Below, piece by piece: positions 6,111-9,279 of a stretch of DNA of 9,279 nucleotides (its first letter is position 1; each line of letters starts with the position of its first letter). This stretch comes from JAOSJT01 sp035914695 (GTDB lineage Bacteria; Bacteroidota; Ignavibacteria; SZUA-365): assembly GCA_035914695.1 (NCBI GenBank), contig JAMIQH010000290.1:1-9279 (forward strand). Direction: 5' to 3'. A model generated the notes under the pieces. It saw only the letters and a program-made list of their open reading frames with translations, made no database searches and had not been told where the DNA came from. Both the position numbers and the translations under genes were made by a program.

Positions 6111-8047
6111 CTCCCACCCGCCGCCCATATCGCCCGGTGTTTCTGATCGCGACCGCGTGCGCGCTGCTGTGCTGCGGCCGCGCCGAGGCGCAGAAAATCA
6201 CGTACTCGTGGAATCCCGAGCACATGCTCGTGTTCGGCGCGGGTGGTGGTGTGACCAAGTATTTCGGCGAATTCACCGATCAGAATTTCGGCGGAGGCAT
6301 GCACTTCCACGTGAAGTACTTCCTCCTGCCCGAAGTGGCCGTGCAGGCCGATGGCGGCTTCGGCAACTATGTGTACAATCGCCGTCTGCGCGATCAGTTC
6401 AAGGATGCCTACGCGCGGCAGTTCTATCGCGATCCGCGGTTGCTGGGATTGACGGAATTTCCCACTGAGAATTTTTCCACCTACGCCAACGACGCGCGCA
6501 TGCGTACGCCCGTGATGGAAACGGACAAGCTGGTCTACGGCGAGGCCCGCGTGCTGGTGAATCTGTTTCCGCGGAGCTATTTCAACGCCTATCTCTCCGC
6601 CGGCGCGGGCATGATGCGCTACACCAATTCCAATGCCGAACGGCGGCTGGATGATGGCTCGCCGCTGCTCAACGTGACTTTTGGTGGAAAAACCTATTTC
6701 GTGGACACGGACAGGGGAGTGCGCAGCGGAAAATCCACACTCTCGGCCGATGCGAACACGCTGCCGGTGATTCCCGTGGGCTTCGGCTTCGATGTCATGC
6801 TCACCGAGAACATCGCGCTCAACCTCGATCTGAGCTACCGCTTCCTCCTCGGCGACGGCAACGATATGATGGATGGCTTCGGCGAGGTGGTGCAGGAACA
6901 TTTCAACGCGCTGGGGCGGGTGGATAAAACGAAATCCACCGAAACCCCCGACTCCTGGGGCAGCGCCACCTTCGGCGTGCAGGTGTATCTCTTCGGACAC
7001 AAGGATCAGGATGGCGACGGCCTCAGCGATACCTACGAGCAGGAAGTGGGCACCTCGCCGCTGAATCCGGATTCGGACGGCGATGGCCTGAGCGATTACG
7101 AGGAAGTGTACGTGCATCGCACCGATCCCCGCAAAACCGATACCGACGAGGATCGCCTGACCGACGCCGAGGAAATCGCCAAGAAAACCGATCCCCTCAA
7201 ACCCGATACCGACGGTGACGGCCTCAAGGATGGCGAGGAACTCGCGCATGGCACCGATCCCCTCAATCCCGACACGGACAAGGATGGCCTGCCGGACGGC
7301 GCCGAAGTGCACAAGCATTTCAGCTCGCCCCTGCGCAGCGATACCGACAGCGACGGCTACAGCGATTTCGAGGAAGTGCAGACGCTGAAAACCGATCCGC
7401 GTCTCGCCGACAGCGACCGCGACGGCCTGGACGACCGCGTTGAAATCGAACTCGGCACGTCGCCCACGAATCGCGACAGCGACAACGACGGACTGTCCGA
7501 CGGCGAGGAAGTGAACACCTACAAATCGAACCCGGTCGTCGCCGACAGCGATGGCGATGGCGTGAGCGACGGCGACGAAGTGCGCAACGCCGGCAATCCG
7601 CTCAACAACGACAGCGACGGCGACGGCATTCCGGATGCGCAGGACCGCTGTCCGCGTTTGCCTGAAACCCGCAACGGCTATCGCGACGACGACGGCTGCC
7701 CCGACGTGTTACCATTGACCACCGCGCCCCTGCAGGCGGGCATGACGCTGCCCGTGCCGGGCGTGCGTTTCCTGCCCGAGGCCTCGGGGTTGCGACCCGA
7801 CGCGGAGGAAGCGCTGACGCCGCTCGTGCAGTTGCTGCGCGACAATCCGGGCGTCTCCATGGATGTGGTGGTGACGCTGGAAGGCCGCAACGCCGACCTG
7901 ACGCAACGTCTGGCCACCATACGCGCGGAATCGATTATTCTCCACTTGACGGGCAAGGGCGTGGAGCATGCGCGCCTGCGTCCCGTCGGCAAGGCGCAGC
8001 GCCGCGGCGGCGACGCGGTGCAGGTCACCATCACCCGCGCGAATTGA
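6107..8047 (+). CDS. outer-membrane beta-barrel protein with TSP3 repeats and OmpA-like C-terminus
   Basis: A predicted envelope protein of 646 residues. The N-terminus is a Sec signal peptide: basic RRPYR, hydrophobic VFLIATACALLCC, and a likely cut after AEA near residue 28. Residues about 35-297 alternate Gly/aromatic-rich strands (GAGGGVTKYFGEF, AYLSAGAGMMRY, final FGVQVYLFG), as in small outer-membrane barrels of the FCB group. Residues 300-533 hold ten thrombospondin type 3 repeats of 22-23 residues with DxDxDGxxD cores, which usually bind calcium, closed by a C515/C531 pair (DRCP and DGCPD). Residues 542-646 resemble an OmpA peptidoglycan-binding domain (VPGVRFLPEAS, IRAES), but the usual GHTD-like motif is missing. 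The start is ATG 6107, overlapping the nuoK stop; the frame is open upstream, but only this start gives the signal peptide. The function is unknown, and placement inside a nuo operon is unexpected. The architecture call is firmer than any role. Confidence 0.9.
   Translation: MTPTRRPYRPVFLIATACALLCCGRAEAQKITYSWNPEHMLVFGAGGGVTKYFGEFTDQNFGGGMHFHVKYFLLPEVAVQADGGFGNYVYNRRLRDQFKDAYARQFYRDPRLLGLTEFPTENFSTYANDARMRTPVMETDKLVYGEARVLVNLFPRSYFNAYLSAGAGMMRYTNSNAERRLDDGSPLLNVTFGGKTYFVDTDRGVRSGKSTLSADANTLPVIPVGFGFDVMLTENIALNLDLSYRFLLGDGNDMMDGFGEVVQEHFNALGRVDKTKSTETPDSWGSATFGVQVYLFGHKDQDGDGLSDTYEQEVGTSPLNPDSDGDGLSDYEEVYVHRTDPRKTDTDEDRLTDAEEIAKKTDPLKPDTDGDGLKDGEELAHGTDPLNPDTDKDGLPDGAEVHKHFSSPLRSDTDSDGYSDFEEVQTLKTDPRLADSDRDGLDDRVEIELGTSPTNRDSDNDGLSDGEEVNTYKSNPVVADSDGDGVSDGDEVRNAGNPLNNDSDGDGIPDAQDRCPRLPETRNGYRDDDGCPDVLPLTTAPLQAGMTLPVPGVRFLPEASGLRPDAEEALTPLVQLLRDNPGVSMDVVVTLEGRNADLTQRLATIRAESIILHLTGKGVEHARLRPVGKAQRRGGDAVQVTITRAN
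7004..7705 (+). repeat. tandem TSP3 repeat region (66-69 bp period)
   Basis: Ten units of 66 or 69 bp encode DxDxDGxxDxxE-type repeats, followed by a closing half unit (DDDGCPD). Most copies have diverged, but neighbouring units share exact stretches: ACCGATCCCCTCAA occurs at 7187-7200 and again at 7253-7266, exactly one 66-bp period apart. This points to growth by tandem duplication. The third unit reads DTDEDRLTD, having lost the usual glycine of the loop. Confidence 0.9.
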
Positions 8048-8057
8048 GCGCGGCGCA

Positions 8058-8092
8058 ATGATTCACGACACCAGAACACAGTGCATACTGCT

Positions 8093-8096
<4 letters not shown>
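8058..8096 (+). other. possible 12-codon upstream ORF before nuoL
   Basis: In the 45-bp gap before nuoL, an ATG at 8058 opens a 12-codon frame (MIHDTRTQCILL) whose TGA overlaps the nuoL ATG as ATGA (8093-8096). The upstream sequence has only a weak GAGCG purine stretch. It could couple translation into nuoL, which lacks a visible ribosome site, or be chance. Confidence 0.25.

Positions 8097-9279
<1,183 letters not shown>

Noticed and set aside
5960..7318. 452-codon open frame on the - strand
   Set aside because: It is antisense to nuoK and the beta-barrel/TSP3 gene. Its repetitive pattern simply mirrors the TSP3 repeat DNA, and it shows no family motif.
7004..7705. Regular 66-69 bp repeats resembling a CRISPR or satellite array
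   Set aside because: The repeats are in frame, degenerate at the DNA level, and encode a recognised protein repeat (TSP3) without unique spacers.

Overview
This window holds the first nine genes of an operon for a complex I-type (NADH:quinone oxidoreductase-like) respiratory proton pump, all on the + strand, with one unrelated envelope gene inside it. The order is DUF4389 membrane protein - nuoA - nuoB - nuoC - nuoD - nuoH - nuoI - nuoJ - nuoK - outer-membrane beta-barrel/TSP3/OmpA-like protein - nuoL, with nuoL cut by the right edge. Separate nuoC and nuoD genes, a direct nuoD-to-nuoH junction without nuoE, nuoF and nuoG, and the Bacteroidota-like NuoI sequence point to the FCB group (Bacteroidota, Chlorobiota, Ignavibacteria/Kapabacteria relatives). 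The high-GC coding bias fits a high-GC member. The sequence alone does not fix the lineage more closely.

Left part (32-736): a two-copy DUF4389 membrane protein, then a 93-bp gap, the longest non-coding stretch in the window and the likely place for a nuo promoter. Middle (737-6110): nuoA, B, C, D, H, I, J and K, tightly packed with gaps of 9-61 bp. NuoB, C, D and I form the quinone-reducing arm (NuoB carries cluster N2, NuoI carries N6a/N6b). NuoA, H, J and K are membrane subunits of the quinone-chamber end of the pump. NuoI has an unusual 80-residue Lys/Ala/Glu/Pro-rich tail encoded partly by an 18-bp tandem repeat.

Right part (6107-9279): the nuoK stop overlaps the start of a 646-residue secreted protein (signal peptide, predicted beta-barrel, ten calcium-binding-type TSP3 repeats, degenerate OmpA-like C-terminus). 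Then comes nuoL, the large antiporter-like pump subunit, open at the window end. nuoM and nuoN would be expected just beyond.

The eleven-subunit form without the NADH-oxidising NuoEFG module is known in Bacteroidota and Chlorobiota, so its electron donor may be ferredoxin, another carrier, or an EFG module encoded elsewhere. The strongest oddity is the outer-membrane/TSP3 gene translationally coupled to nuoK. The respiratory genes themselves are otherwise ordinary. No RNA gene, insertion sequence, CRISPR array or convincing terminator was seen, and no gene-free stretch exceeds 100 bases.
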